This document shows positions 33,958-41,716 of a DNA stretch of 64,000 bases, piece by piece; positions within the stretch are counted from its first letter, which is position 1, and every line of letters begins with the position of its first letter. The notes under the pieces were generated by a model. It was not told where the DNA came from and did not search any database. It saw only the letters and a list, made by a program, of their open reading frames with translations. The stretch spans positions 93,210 to 157,209 of the forward strand of contig NZ_QFFY01000010.1 in the NCBI RefSeq assembly GCF_003131205.1, given 5' to 3'. The position numbers were made by a program, and so were the translations under genes. The DNA is from Occallatibacter savannae. Its GTDB lineage: Bacteria; Acidobacteriota; Terriglobia; Terriglobales; Acidobacteriaceae.

Positions 33958-35886
33958 ATGTGCGGAATCGTTGCCCTTTACTCACGCCGCGAGCCAGTCT
34001 CCCCGGCAATCCTCGAAGGCGCGACCAAACGCCTCTACCACCGCGGCCCCGATGGCCAGCGCCAGTGGATCAGTCGTGACGGTCGCGTCGGCCTCGGCCA
34101 TGCGCGCCTCAGCATCATCGACCTCGCAACCGGCGACCAGCCCATTTCTAGCGAAGACCATCGAACGCACATCGTTGCCAACGGCGAATTCTACGGATAC
34201 GAAGCGATCCAGCGCGATCTGGAATCGCGTGGCCATCATCTACGCACGCGGTCTGACAGCGAAGTCGCGCTTCATCTTTACGAAGACTACGGCGTGCACT
34301 GCCTTCACTATCTGCGCGGCGAATTCGGCTTCGTCATCTGGGATGAAAAGCAGCAGTCTCTCTTCGCCGCTCGCGACCGCTTCGGCATCAAGCCCCTCTT
34401 CTATTCCTGGCACAATGACAAGCTCTACATTGCCTCTGAAGTGAAGGCCCTCTTCACCGCCGGCGTCCCCGCGCGGTGGGACCCCGAGAGTGTCTACAAC
34501 TCCTTCAGCTTCGGCGGACATCAGATGCGCACGCTCTACGATGGCGTCTTCCTCGTTCCGCCGGGCCACTATCTTCTCGTCACCGATAAGCACTTCCAGA
34601 TCACCCGCTATTGGGACTTCAACTATCCCGTCGCAGGCTCCACAACCCAGAACAGATCCGACGCCGACTACATCGCCGAGTTTCGCCACGAATTCGAAGA
34701 GGCCGTTCGCATCCGTCTCCGCGCTGACGTTCCCGTGGGCGTCTATCTCAGCGGAGGACTCGATTCCTGCTCAGTCCTCGGCCTCGCCGCGCGCCACCAT
34801 CCCGAACCCATTCGCGCCTTCACCCTCACCTTCGACGATGCGGCCTACGACGAAGGCCCCATCGCGCGTGAGATGGCCACCTTGGCCGAGGCGAACTTCT
34901 ATGCAATCCCCATCAATCAGAACACCCTCGCCGAAAACTTCGCCGATGCGATCCTGCAATCTGAAATGCTTTGCGTCAACGCTCACGGCGTTGCCAAATT
35001 CCTCCTGAGCAAAGCCGTTCGCGATGCCGGCTACAAGGTCGTACTCACCGGCGAAGGATCCGACGAGATCCTTGGCGGCTATGCCCACTTCCGTCGCGAC
35101 ATGCTCCTCTACAACCGCGAAGGACAGGACCCTGCCGAGATCGAGCAGTTGCTTCAGTGGCTGAACGAAAACAACACCGTCTCCCGCGGCCTTCTCCTTC
35201 CTGACGGCGACACCGGAAACCTGGAAGCAGTCCGCCGGATCCTCGGCTACGTGCCCTCATGGTGCGAGACGTTCTCGGGGCGCGCAGTCAAATCGCAATC
35301 ACTGCTCGCGGATGATTTCAGTTGCCGCTTCAAGCACCGCGAGTCCTATCTCCAACTCCTGTCCGACATCGACATCCCGGGCCAGTTGAAAGGCCGCGAC
35401 GCATTGAACCAGTCGCTCTACCTCTGGGGAAAATCCGTCCTCGCCAACTACATCCTCACCATGCTCGGCGATCGCATGGAGATGGCCCACTCCATCGAAG
35501 GCCGCGTGCCCTTTCTCGATCACCGCGTCGTCGAGTGCATCTGCCGCCAGCCCGTCAATATGAAGATTCGCGGCCTCACCGAGAAATACGTCCTCCGCGA
35601 AGCCGTGCGCGACGTCATCACCGACACCGTCTACAAGCGCCAGAAGCACCCTTTCCTCAGCCCGCCCGCCACACTCAATCCCGACCAGACCTTCAACATC
35701 TTCGTGCAGGATATGTTGCGCGGCAAGACCATGGCCTCCATCTCCTATTTCAATCAGAAAGAGATCGTGCAGATGCTCGACCGCATCCACACCATGGACC
35801 CCGGCGCGCGCACCGCCTACGACCAGATCCTCATGCCCCTCGTCAGCATGTGCGTCATCCACGAAGGCTTCAGCATGGAATGCTAA
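33958..35886 (+). CDS. asnB: Asparagine synthase (glutamine-hydrolysing)
   Basis: Converts aspartate to asparagine with ATP and glutamine. 642 residues. The class II glutamine amidotransferase domain begins at Cys2 (MCGIVALYSRR) and includes YHRGPDGQ, GHARLSIIDLATGDQP and NGEFYGYEA. The synthetase domain has the PP-loop VGVYLSGGLDSCSVLGLA, TGEGSDEILGGYAHF and EGRVPFLDHRVVE. AGGAG lies 9 nt before the ATG. Long members like this (over 600 residues) may also act on protein or glycan targets in some clusters, but no such cluster is seen here. Relevant to the possibly non-discriminating AspRS at 18 kb. Confidence 0.93.
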   Translation: MCGIVALYSRREPVSPAILEGATKRLYHRGPDGQRQWISRDGRVGLGHARLSIIDLATGDQPISSEDHRTHIVANGEFYGYEAIQRDLESRGHHLRTRSDSEVALHLYEDYGVHCLHYLRGEFGFVIWDEKQQSLFAARDRFGIKPLFYSWHNDKLYIASEVKALFTAGVPARWDPESVYNSFSFGGHQMRTLYDGVFLVPPGHYLLVTDKHFQITRYWDFNYPVAGSTTQNRSDADYIAEFRHEFEEAVRIRLRADVPVGVYLSGGLDSCSVLGLAARHHPEPIRAFTLTFDDAAYDEGPIAREMATLAEANFYAIPINQNTLAENFADAILQSEMLCVNAHGVAKFLLSKAVRDAGYKVVLTGEGSDEILGGYAHFRRDMLLYNREGQDPAEIEQLLQWLNENNTVSRGLLLPDGDTGNLEAVRRILGYVPSWCETFSGRAVKSQSLLADDFSCRFKHRESYLQLLSDIDIPGQLKGRDALNQSLYLWGKSVLANYILTMLGDRMEMAHSIEGRVPFLDHRVVECICRQPVNMKIRGLTEKYVLREAVRDVITDTVYKRQKHPFLSPPATLNPDQTFNIFVQDMLRGKTMASISYFNQKEIVQMLDRIHTMDPGARTAYDQILMPLVSMCVIHEGFSMEC

Positions 35887-36070
35887 AGAGTGCTTCGAAG
35901 GATACTTCGAAAGGGACAGCCTCACAGCATGCTGAGGGATGCGCAAGCAGTGCTGTTTTGAAAGGGCACAACTTTAGTTGTGCCGCCAAGTGCCCCGAGA
36001 TGAGATGACGGCTTTAGCCGCTGCGGTATGGGTTTCGGGTGGTAAGCGAAGAATCCGCTTTTGTTTTCCT
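35887..36070. repeat. Composite repeat region: family A palindrome, module B and part of family C
   Basis: The region opens AGAGTGCTTCGAAGG, similar to the sequence after thrS. The family A palindrome here is GGCACAACTTTAGTTGTGCC (35965-35984): both arms have changed together (AAC/GTT instead of CGG/CCG), so pairing is kept. GGCTTTAGCCGCTGCGG (about 36009-36025) is a module B variant. GGTGGTAAGCGAAGAATCCGC (36037 onward) is the right half of family C. It fills the asnB to DUF1080-gene spacer. Confidence 0.75.
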
Positions 36071-36131
36071 CTTCGTCGGAACGATCGCGAAATCCGCGAT
36101 CAATAATTCCGCAGTGTATACTTCCGTCGTT

Positions 36132-36920
36132 ATGCTGACACCACTTCCAAAGCTTCTCTTTGCCGCATCTCTTCTCCTTGTGATCACTCCCACCTATGCG
36201 CAAACCGCGCAGCCCAAAACAAAACCAGAAGACACCGAAATCTGGAAACCCGAACCGAAAGTCGTCACTCCCGCAGCCGAGTGCAACGGCGCCCCCTCCG
36301 ACGCCCTCGTTCTCTTCGACGGAAAGAGCATCGACCAGTGGGTCGACGTGAAGGATCATCAACCCGCCACCTGGGACGTCCACGACGGCGTCATGACCGT
36401 GAACAAAAAGGGCGGCAACATCGAGACCAAGCGCAGCTTCAAGAACTACCAGCTGCACGTTGAATACAAGATCCCCGCCAGCATCACCGGCACCGGCCAG
36501 GGCCGCGGCAACAGCGGCATCTTCCTCGCCTCCACCGGCCCGGGCGACGACGGCTACGAACTCCAGGTCCTCGACGGCTACAACAACCCCACCTACGTCA
36601 ACGGCATGGTCGGCAGCCTCTACAAGCAGGCCATCCCCCTCGCCAACGCCAGCCGCAAGCCCGGCGAGTGGCAGGCCTACGACATCGTCTGGACCGCGCC
36701 CACCTTCAACGACGACGGCACCGTAAAGACGCCGGCCTACGCCACTGTCTTCTTGAACGGCGTCCTCGTCGAGAATCACTTCGAACTGAAGGGTCAGACG
36801 CTCTACATCGGCAAGCCCTTCTACAAGAAGTACGACTCGGCGCCCATCAAGCTCCAGGCCCACGGCGACAAGAGCGAACCCATGAGCTTCCGCAACATCT
36901 GGGTCCGCGACCTGCCCTGA
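36132..36920 (+). CDS. Exported DUF1080 (3-keto-disaccharide hydrolase-like) protein
   Basis: 262 residues with a signal peptide (LPKLLFAASLLLVITPTYAQ). The DUF1080 domain is a concanavalin-like beta-sandwich: DALVLFDGKSIDQWVD, WDVHDGVMTVNKKGGNIETK, FKNYQLHVEYKIP, GRGNSGIFL, YELQVLDGYNN and IKLQAHGDKSEPMSFRNIWV. Family members are secreted and some hydrolyse 3-keto-glycosides; many are simply sugar binding. The start at 36132 is the only one that puts a signal peptide at the N-terminus; an earlier GTG at 36039 lies inside a repeat. Alone in its transcription unit as far as visible. Confidence 0.92.
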   Translation: MLTPLPKLLFAASLLLVITPTYAQTAQPKTKPEDTEIWKPEPKVVTPAAECNGAPSDALVLFDGKSIDQWVDVKDHQPATWDVHDGVMTVNKKGGNIETKRSFKNYQLHVEYKIPASITGTGQGRGNSGIFLASTGPGDDGYELQVLDGYNNPTYVNGMVGSLYKQAIPLANASRKPGEWQAYDIVWTAPTFNDDGTVKTPAYATVFLNGVLVENHFELKGQTLYIGKPFYKKYDSAPIKLQAHGDKSEPMSFRNIWVRDLP

Positions 36921-36931
36921 TCCTGTGTCAT

Positions 36932-37240
36932 TTTGAAAGGGTGCAACTGGCAGCTTACTGAAAAGCTCCGAAACGGCGTCGTTCTGAACGAGCACAACTT
37001 CGGTCGCACAGATCATCGCCGAAGCAAGAAGCGTCAGAGCGAAACTTCAATCGCAACAGATCATCGCCGAAGCAAGAAGCGTCAGAGCAAAACTTCAATC
37101 GCAACAGATCATCGCCGAAGCAAGAAGCGTCGGAGCGAAACTTCAAGCGCAACAGATCAGCGCCGAAGCAAGAAGCGTCAGGGCACGACTTTAGTCGTGC
37201 CGCATCAGCCATAGAGCTGCGCCGGGCTTTAGCCCCTGAG
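36932..37240. repeat. 48-bp tandem repeat derived from family A palindromes, plus module B
   Basis: Four units of exactly 48 bp start with CAGATCATCGCCGAAGCAAG at 37009, 37057, 37105 and 37153; the last has one change. In each unit the last 20 bases align with the family A palindrome, decayed in units 1-3 (GAGCGAAACTTCAATCGCAA) and intact in unit 4 (GGCACGACTTTAGTCGTGCC, 37182-37201). A fifth, more decayed partial unit lies upstream (GAGCACAACTTCGGTCGCAC). Module B (GGGCTTTAGCCCCTGAGGG) follows at about 37222-37240. Both strands are open for more than 80 codons, but no start or signal suggests a protein. Confidence 0.9.
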
Positions 37241-37280
37241 GGAACCTCGAAAACTTCTCAGGCCTCGGCCCTTCAGAGGT

Positions 37281-37877
37281 CTACCGCTGCACCGTCGCCA
37301 TCGCCTGCGTCTTCGCCATCCGCACTGCATTCCGCAGAGCGGTGACGAATTCGCGGGCGGCAACCTGATCCGTAAACGTCAGGCCAAACGCCTCAACCTG
37401 GTCCTGAAACTGCCCGTAGTCGCGCGCGCTATGCGGCCCCGGACTCAGGTGCTCCAGCTTTTCGCGATCGTAGACCAGCGCCGGAAATTTCTTCCCCGGC
37501 ATCCCTACCACCACAATCATCGTGGCATCGCCCTGATCTCCGGGCTTGTATGCCTGCGGAGCTTCAGGATCAGTAAACACACGGTCCTCGCTCACGATGT
37601 TTTCATCCACAGCCGTCAGCGGAACCGTGATCGACGCCAGCGGAAAGGCATACCGGTACCAGGTCGTCTTTCCGTCCTCTTGCCTCGGCAGAGCGCAGAT
37701 CGGGGCCGGCATATTCGGCTCGATCACTAGCGTCTGCCCATCGAGCACCACGATGCTGCCCGAGGCGGTATAGGCGGTCTTCATCTCAGCCATCCGGGAT
37801 GGGATGTCCTGAGCACCGCAGTGAGCTGTCGACACTGCAACCAGACAACCAAGCAAGAAGCAATTCAAGGTCTTCAT
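37281..37877 (-). CDS. Exported protein of unknown function
   Basis: 198 residues with a signal peptide (LNCFLLGCLVAVSTAHCGAQ). The mature part is beta rich at first (GSIVVLDGQTLVIEP, WYRYAFPLASITVPLTAV) and ends with a helical stretch (FQDQVEAFGLTFTDQVAAREFVTALRNAV). No motif I recognise. Cys in AHCGAQ could be a lipoprotein site but the residues before it (STAH) do not form a proper lipobox. The gene is convergent with the DUF1080 gene across the repeat array and faces away from the gene at 38210. The spacer 37878-38209 shows no feature beyond the GGAGG of the next gene. Confidence 0.7.
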   Translation of the reverse strand: MKTLNCFLLGCLVAVSTAHCGAQDIPSRMAEMKTAYTASGSIVVLDGQTLVIEPNMPAPICALPRQEDGKTTWYRYAFPLASITVPLTAVDENIVSEDRVFTDPEAPQAYKPGDQGDATMIVVVGMPGKKFPALVYDREKLEHLSPGPHSARDYGQFQDQVEAFGLTFTDQVAAREFVTALRNAVRMAKTQAMATVQR

Positions 37878-38209
37878 CGATTGAACCTGCGCTTAGGGAT
37901 TGAGCCTGTGTTTTTCTCAATCCTGATCCTCTTTCGCCGCAAGTCAATGCGCCCTGCCACCTCCGTTGCATTACCAACAGCACAGGCCAAAGGTCGATTC
38001 GGGAAGATGTGCTTTCGTGTACCGCACCGATATCCAACTGAGAACATTCGGCCTTCCTCAACCTGCCCAACGTGAACTCTCCACAGGGCAACCTTTGTAT
38101 CCCGGTCTCATCTCAACCTGCTGACGCCCTTTCTTGGGATCAGAACGTCATCTAGATCCGTACATTCGAATCGGCCCAGGCGAGCGGGTGATAAAGCAGG
38201 AGGGAGTAT

Positions 38210-38704
38210 ATGGCAGAAATTAGACGAGACGAAAACTTCAGCACCTCAGGACTTTCAACGGCAGCCCTCGCGCATGCCGACGAACCGGCACAACAGGAAG
38301 AGTTCACAGACGAGCGTTCGGCACAGCGCGTCGATGGCCGCCCCGACAGCTACAGTAAGAACAACTACGACCGCGCCGACACAACCGCAACCCGCGCCAA
38401 CACAACCGCCACGAACACAACTGAAACCGACGAGCGCACCGCGCTCTTCTCGCCCGACGAGACCGGTACACTACGCAGCCAGTGGGATGCCATCCAGGTT
38501 GGCTTCGTCGATGAGCCCCGCCAGGCCGTCGAAAAGGCCGACGCACTCGTCGCCGGTGCCATGAAGCGCCTCGCTGAAGTCTTCGCCGCTGAGCGCGAAC
38601 GCCTCGAAAAACAGTGGGACCGCGGCGACAGCGTCTCCACCGAAGAACTGCGTCTCGCGCTCCGCCGTTACCGCGCCTTCTTCGGACGCCTGCTCTCCGT
38701 CTAA
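38210..38704 (+). CDS. Protein with disordered Thr/Asn/Asp-rich N-terminus and conserved C-terminal helical domain
   Basis: 164 residues. The first 85 are low complexity and acidic (RADTTATRANTTATNTTETD), likely disordered. The last 75 (LRSQWDAIQVGFVDEPRQAV, KADALVAGAMKRLAEVF, ERERLEKQW, LRLALRRYRAFFGRLL) form a helical domain that I recognise from hypothetical proteins of Actinobacteria and Acidobacteria, where it also sits at the C-terminus after a variable linker. Function unknown. GGAGGGAG lies just upstream of the ATG and a strong terminator follows, so it is a monocistronic, probably well expressed gene. Confidence 0.75.
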   Translation: MAEIRRDENFSTSGLSTAALAHADEPAQQEEFTDERSAQRVDGRPDSYSKNNYDRADTTATRANTTATNTTETDERTALFSPDETGTLRSQWDAIQVGFVDEPRQAVEKADALVAGAMKRLAEVFAAERERLEKQWDRGDSVSTEELRLALRRYRAFFGRLLSV

Positions 38705-38735
38705 ACGCATCAAGTAGACACCGCATAGCAATGCA

Positions 38736-38769
38736 AAGGGCCAGGAAAACTCTCCTGGCCCTTCGTTTT
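38736..38769 (+). terminator. Rho-independent terminator
   Basis: Stem AAGGGCCAGGA / TCCTGGCCCTT (11 bp, 38736-38746 and 38753-38763) with a 6-nt loop, then CGTTTTG. It follows the 38210 gene by 31 bp. On the other strand only TTTGC follows the stem, so it may also help end the bglX transcript whose stop is at 38786. Confidence 0.9.
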
Positions 38770-38785
38770 GCCTCCGTCATCCCGC

Positions 38786-41089
38786 CTATTCCGTCACCGT
38801 CAGCTCCGCGTGCAGCTTCGCCGTCGAGTCCTCACCCGCCCAGAGGTCAAACGTGCTCGGCTCCACAACCCACGTTTTCGTCTGCGGATCCCAGAACTGC
38901 AGCTCATCCTTGCCCAGCGTAAACGTGAGCGTCTGTTTCTCTCCCGGCTTCAGCGCTACCCGCTTGAATCCCTCAAGCTGCCGAACCGGCCGCGAAGCCG
39001 AACCATACCGCTGGTGAATGTACACCTGCCCCACCGCATCCCCCGCCACGCTGCCGGTATTTGTCACATCCACCTGCACCTCGGTCGCTTCGCCCGTCTT
39101 CATGCTCGCTTTGCTCAGCCTCAGATTGTCGAACTTGAAGGAGGTGTAGCTCAACCCATACCCGAACGGATACAGCGGCTTGCTCGCCACATCCCAGTAG
39201 CGCGAAGTGAAGTTCGGCCGATCCTCCGGCTCGTGTGTCAGATTGTGGTTGTAGTAGAGCGGCTCTTCTCCTGCTGAGTGCGCCCAGCTCACCGGCAGTT
39301 TCCCGCCCGGGTTCACCGCGCCGAACAACACGTCGGCGACCGCGTTGCCACCCTCTGTTCCGGGGAACCAGCTCTCGAGAATCGCCGGCACATGTTCCGC
39401 TGCCCAGTTGATGTCCACCGGCCTTCCATTTTCAAGCACCAGCACAACCGGCTTCCCAGATGCCACTGCCGCCTCCAGCATCTCCTGCTGAATCCCCGGC
39501 AATTTCATCGACGCTCGCGATGCAGCCTCGCTGCTCATCGAAGCCATCTCGCCCATCACCGCAATCACCACATCCGCGTCGGCCGCCGCGCTCTTGGTCT
39601 TCGCAATCCATTCAGATGTTTCTTGCGCGGTCGGCGGCGTCACAGCCTTCGAACCCGAGAATTGATCCACCATCCCCAGAAACACCTTCCCCGGGGTCGG
39701 TCCCGGCACAACCGAAATCTGCGCATTCGGCAGTGCATTCTTCAGCCCCGCCAGCACCGTCACCGGGTGGCTCTTGCCTCCGCCGCCAAATAAGCCCTCC
39801 ACCGTCCAGCCGCCCTCAATGTCATGCGTCGAGTCGGCCAGCGGCCCAATCACCGCAATCTTCTTCAAATCCTTTTTCAGCGGCAGCGTCTGGTTCTCAT
39901 TCCTCAGCAAAACCATCGACCGCGAAGCGATCTTCCTCTCAAGTTCTCTTCCTTCTTGCCGATTGAGAGTGGACTCAACCTTTGCCTCGTCGACATACGG
40001 CTTCTCGAAAAGCCCCAGCTTGTACTTCGCTTCCAGAATCGGCAGCACCATCGCGTCCAGCTGCGTCTCCTTGATCTTCCCCTCGCTCACCAGCTTTGCG
40101 ATGTTCTTCACATACGTCCCACTGGCCATGTCCATGTTCAGCCCGGCCGTGACGCCCTTCAGCGCCGCATCCTCCGCATCCTTCGCGAACCCATGCACCT
40201 GCAGGCTCGCTACCGCGAAAGCATCCGACACTACGAAACCCTTGTAGCCCCACTGATCCCGCAGAACGTTCGTCAGCAGCCAGTGATTCCCCGAAGCCGG
40301 AACATCGTTCAGATCCATATACGCGCTCATAAAGCTTCCCGCGCCCGCCGCCGCCGCCGCATGGAACGGCTTCAGGTACACGTTCTGCATCAGCTCTTCC
40401 GGCACATACGACGAGTCGTAATCGCGCCCGCCCTCCGCCGCTCCGTACCCGGCGAAATGCTTCACGCACACCAGAACGCTATCCGGCCCAACATTCTCTC
40501 CCTGAAATCCGCGAACCTGCGCGCGCGCCATCGCCGCTCCCAAATACGGATCCTCTCCAGCGCCCTCCACGATCCGCCCCCATCGCGCATCGCGCGCGAT
40601 GTCCACCATCGGCGTAAAGGTCCACAGAATTCCCGCCGCTCGCGCATCCTGCCCCGCATAGCGCTGCGCCGCCTCCTCCACCGACGGGTCCCACGAAGAT
40701 GCCATCCCCAGGGGAACAGGGAACGCTGTCCGGTACCCGTGAATCACATCGAACGCAAACAGAATTGGAATATGCAGTCGCGACTTCTCCACCGCGATAT
40801 GCTGCAGGCGGTTGATCTCCTTCACGTCGATCAGCCACAGCACTGACCCTACCCCGCCCTTGGCGATCAGATCATCCGGCTTAGCACCGCCCAGGCCCGG
40901 AATCATCATCCCAGCCGCCTGGTTCATCTGCCCGATCTTCTCGTCGAGGTTCATCTGCTTCAGCAGTGCCTCGGCTTTCCGATGCGCCTCATCCGCGTTC
41001 ATACCTGAGGACTGCGCCGGAACATGAGTTGTAAAAGCAAGCAAACAGCCGAGCAGCAAGAGCGAAGTCACCAGCCGAAAATTTCGCAT
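38786..41089 (-). CDS. bglX: Exported GH3 beta-glucosidase (BglX-like)
   Basis: Hydrolyses beta-linked gluco-oligosaccharides, probably periplasmic. From ATG at 41089 the protein has 767 residues with signal peptide RLVTSLLLLGCLLAFTTHVPAQ; an ATG at 41146 would add 19 residues before the signal peptide and lacks an RBS. GH3 N-domain: DVIHGYRTAFPVPLGMASSWDP, FTPMVDIARDARWGRIVEGAGEDPYL, VKHFAGYG, and the nucleophile region GFVVSDAFAVASL (Asp). GH3 C-domain: SMVLLRNENQTLPL, IAVIGPLAD, EGGNAVADVLFGAVNPGGKLPVS. A fibronectin III-like domain ends it (VTNTGSVAGDAVGQVYI). Expressed behind a structured leader with a terminator-like hairpin at 41238-41299. Confidence 0.95.
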   Translation of the reverse strand: MRNFRLVTSLLLLGCLLAFTTHVPAQSSGMNADEAHRKAEALLKQMNLDEKIGQMNQAAGMMIPGLGGAKPDDLIAKGGVGSVLWLIDVKEINRLQHIAVEKSRLHIPILFAFDVIHGYRTAFPVPLGMASSWDPSVEEAAQRYAGQDARAAGILWTFTPMVDIARDARWGRIVEGAGEDPYLGAAMARAQVRGFQGENVGPDSVLVCVKHFAGYGAAEGGRDYDSSYVPEELMQNVYLKPFHAAAAAGAGSFMSAYMDLNDVPASGNHWLLTNVLRDQWGYKGFVVSDAFAVASLQVHGFAKDAEDAALKGVTAGLNMDMASGTYVKNIAKLVSEGKIKETQLDAMVLPILEAKYKLGLFEKPYVDEAKVESTLNRQEGRELERKIASRSMVLLRNENQTLPLKKDLKKIAVIGPLADSTHDIEGGWTVEGLFGGGGKSHPVTVLAGLKNALPNAQISVVPGPTPGKVFLGMVDQFSGSKAVTPPTAQETSEWIAKTKSAAADADVVIAVMGEMASMSSEAASRASMKLPGIQQEMLEAAVASGKPVVLVLENGRPVDINWAAEHVPAILESWFPGTEGGNAVADVLFGAVNPGGKLPVSWAHSAGEEPLYYNHNLTHEPEDRPNFTSRYWDVASKPLYPFGYGLSYTSFKFDNLRLSKASMKTGEATEVQVDVTNTGSVAGDAVGQVYIHQRYGSASRPVRQLEGFKRVALKPGEKQTLTFTLGKDELQFWDPQTKTWVVEPSTFDLWAGEDSTAKLHAELTVTE

Positions 41090-41237
41090 GGACAAATCGG
41101 TCCCTCCCCGAGGACTCAAAAGCATATTCGATTGAGATGAGGTCATGCTGGCCGCTCGTGCTCAAACCCTGAGTCCGCCGCAAAAAATGTTTGATGGTCA
41201 CAGCTTCTTCTTGTGCGCAACTCGGAACGCATCTCGC

Positions 41238-41299
41238 AAAAAAAGCGCCCCCCGATTAGTCCCGCCTGGATATGTCCAGGTCTGGTAATCGGAGGGGCG
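41238..41299 (-). terminator. Large branched terminator-like hairpin in the bglX leader
   Basis: On the minus strand the outer stem pairs 41299-41286 with 41246-41258 (CGCCCC-TCCGATTA with TAATCGGGGGGCG, one bulged base), and inside it a second perfect hairpin CCTGGA cata TCCAGG (41080-series read as 41280-41275 and 41270-41265). The stem is followed directly by GC and then seven T (complement of 41238-41244). No gene lies on the minus strand upstream before the divergent gene at 41717, so this ends either a small RNA or an attenuated bglX leader; bglX starts 149 nt further on. Confidence 0.65.
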
Positions 41300-41716
41300 A
41301 GGAGCCGCAATCACAAGAAAACGCGCCGTGGGTGCGACACACTTTCGGCACATCTCCTGGACCGCTTTCAAATGTATGCGGAACAGAAGATCGCTAAAAG
41401 GTTTATTCGGGTACCAGTAGATTGATTTTGCGGTTAAGCGCCTCACAATCATGGGCTTAATCTACTCTGGACAAGACCGATGTCGGGACGTATCATACGC
41501 AGTGCAGGGAATCCAGAAATCTATACGCTGCGTTATCCACATGGGGCTTGTCGCGCTCTACTGCTCTGGGACACGCACCGGATCTCCGATCTGCATGTGA
41601 ATCTTTTTGGTCAGCGCGATGAGTTTTTGATGCGTTGCTCGATCAGCTCGGGCTGCGCAATTCGATCGCACCGACCTTGCCCATTTTAGGGCTGAGAGCC
41701 GTTTCGAGGAGCTGTA
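41300..41716. other. Leader/promoter region between bglX and the divergent regulator-like gene
   Basis: About 420 bp without a credible coding sequence. It must hold promoters for two divergent genes and possibly a small RNA ending at 41238 on the minus strand. AGGAG for the 41717 gene is at 41706-41710. I do not see a clear promoter consensus. Confidence 0.35.

Noticed and set aside
36039..36131. 31-codon N-terminal extension of the DUF1080 protein
   Set aside because: Its start lies in a family C repeat half and it would bury the signal peptide.
37009..37201. CRISPR array
   Set aside because: The 48-bp units are repeated in full with no unique spacers, and no cas genes are in the window.
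36933..37214. Possible protein of 16-residue repeats (about 93 codons) on the 48-bp array
   Set aside because: Any 48-bp repeat without stops is open in frame; both strands are open, no RBS, and the unit is explained as DNA palindromes.
41198..41452. 84-codon minus-strand frame over the bglX leader
   Set aside because: It runs through the terminator-like hairpin and T-run, has no RBS and no likeness to a known protein.
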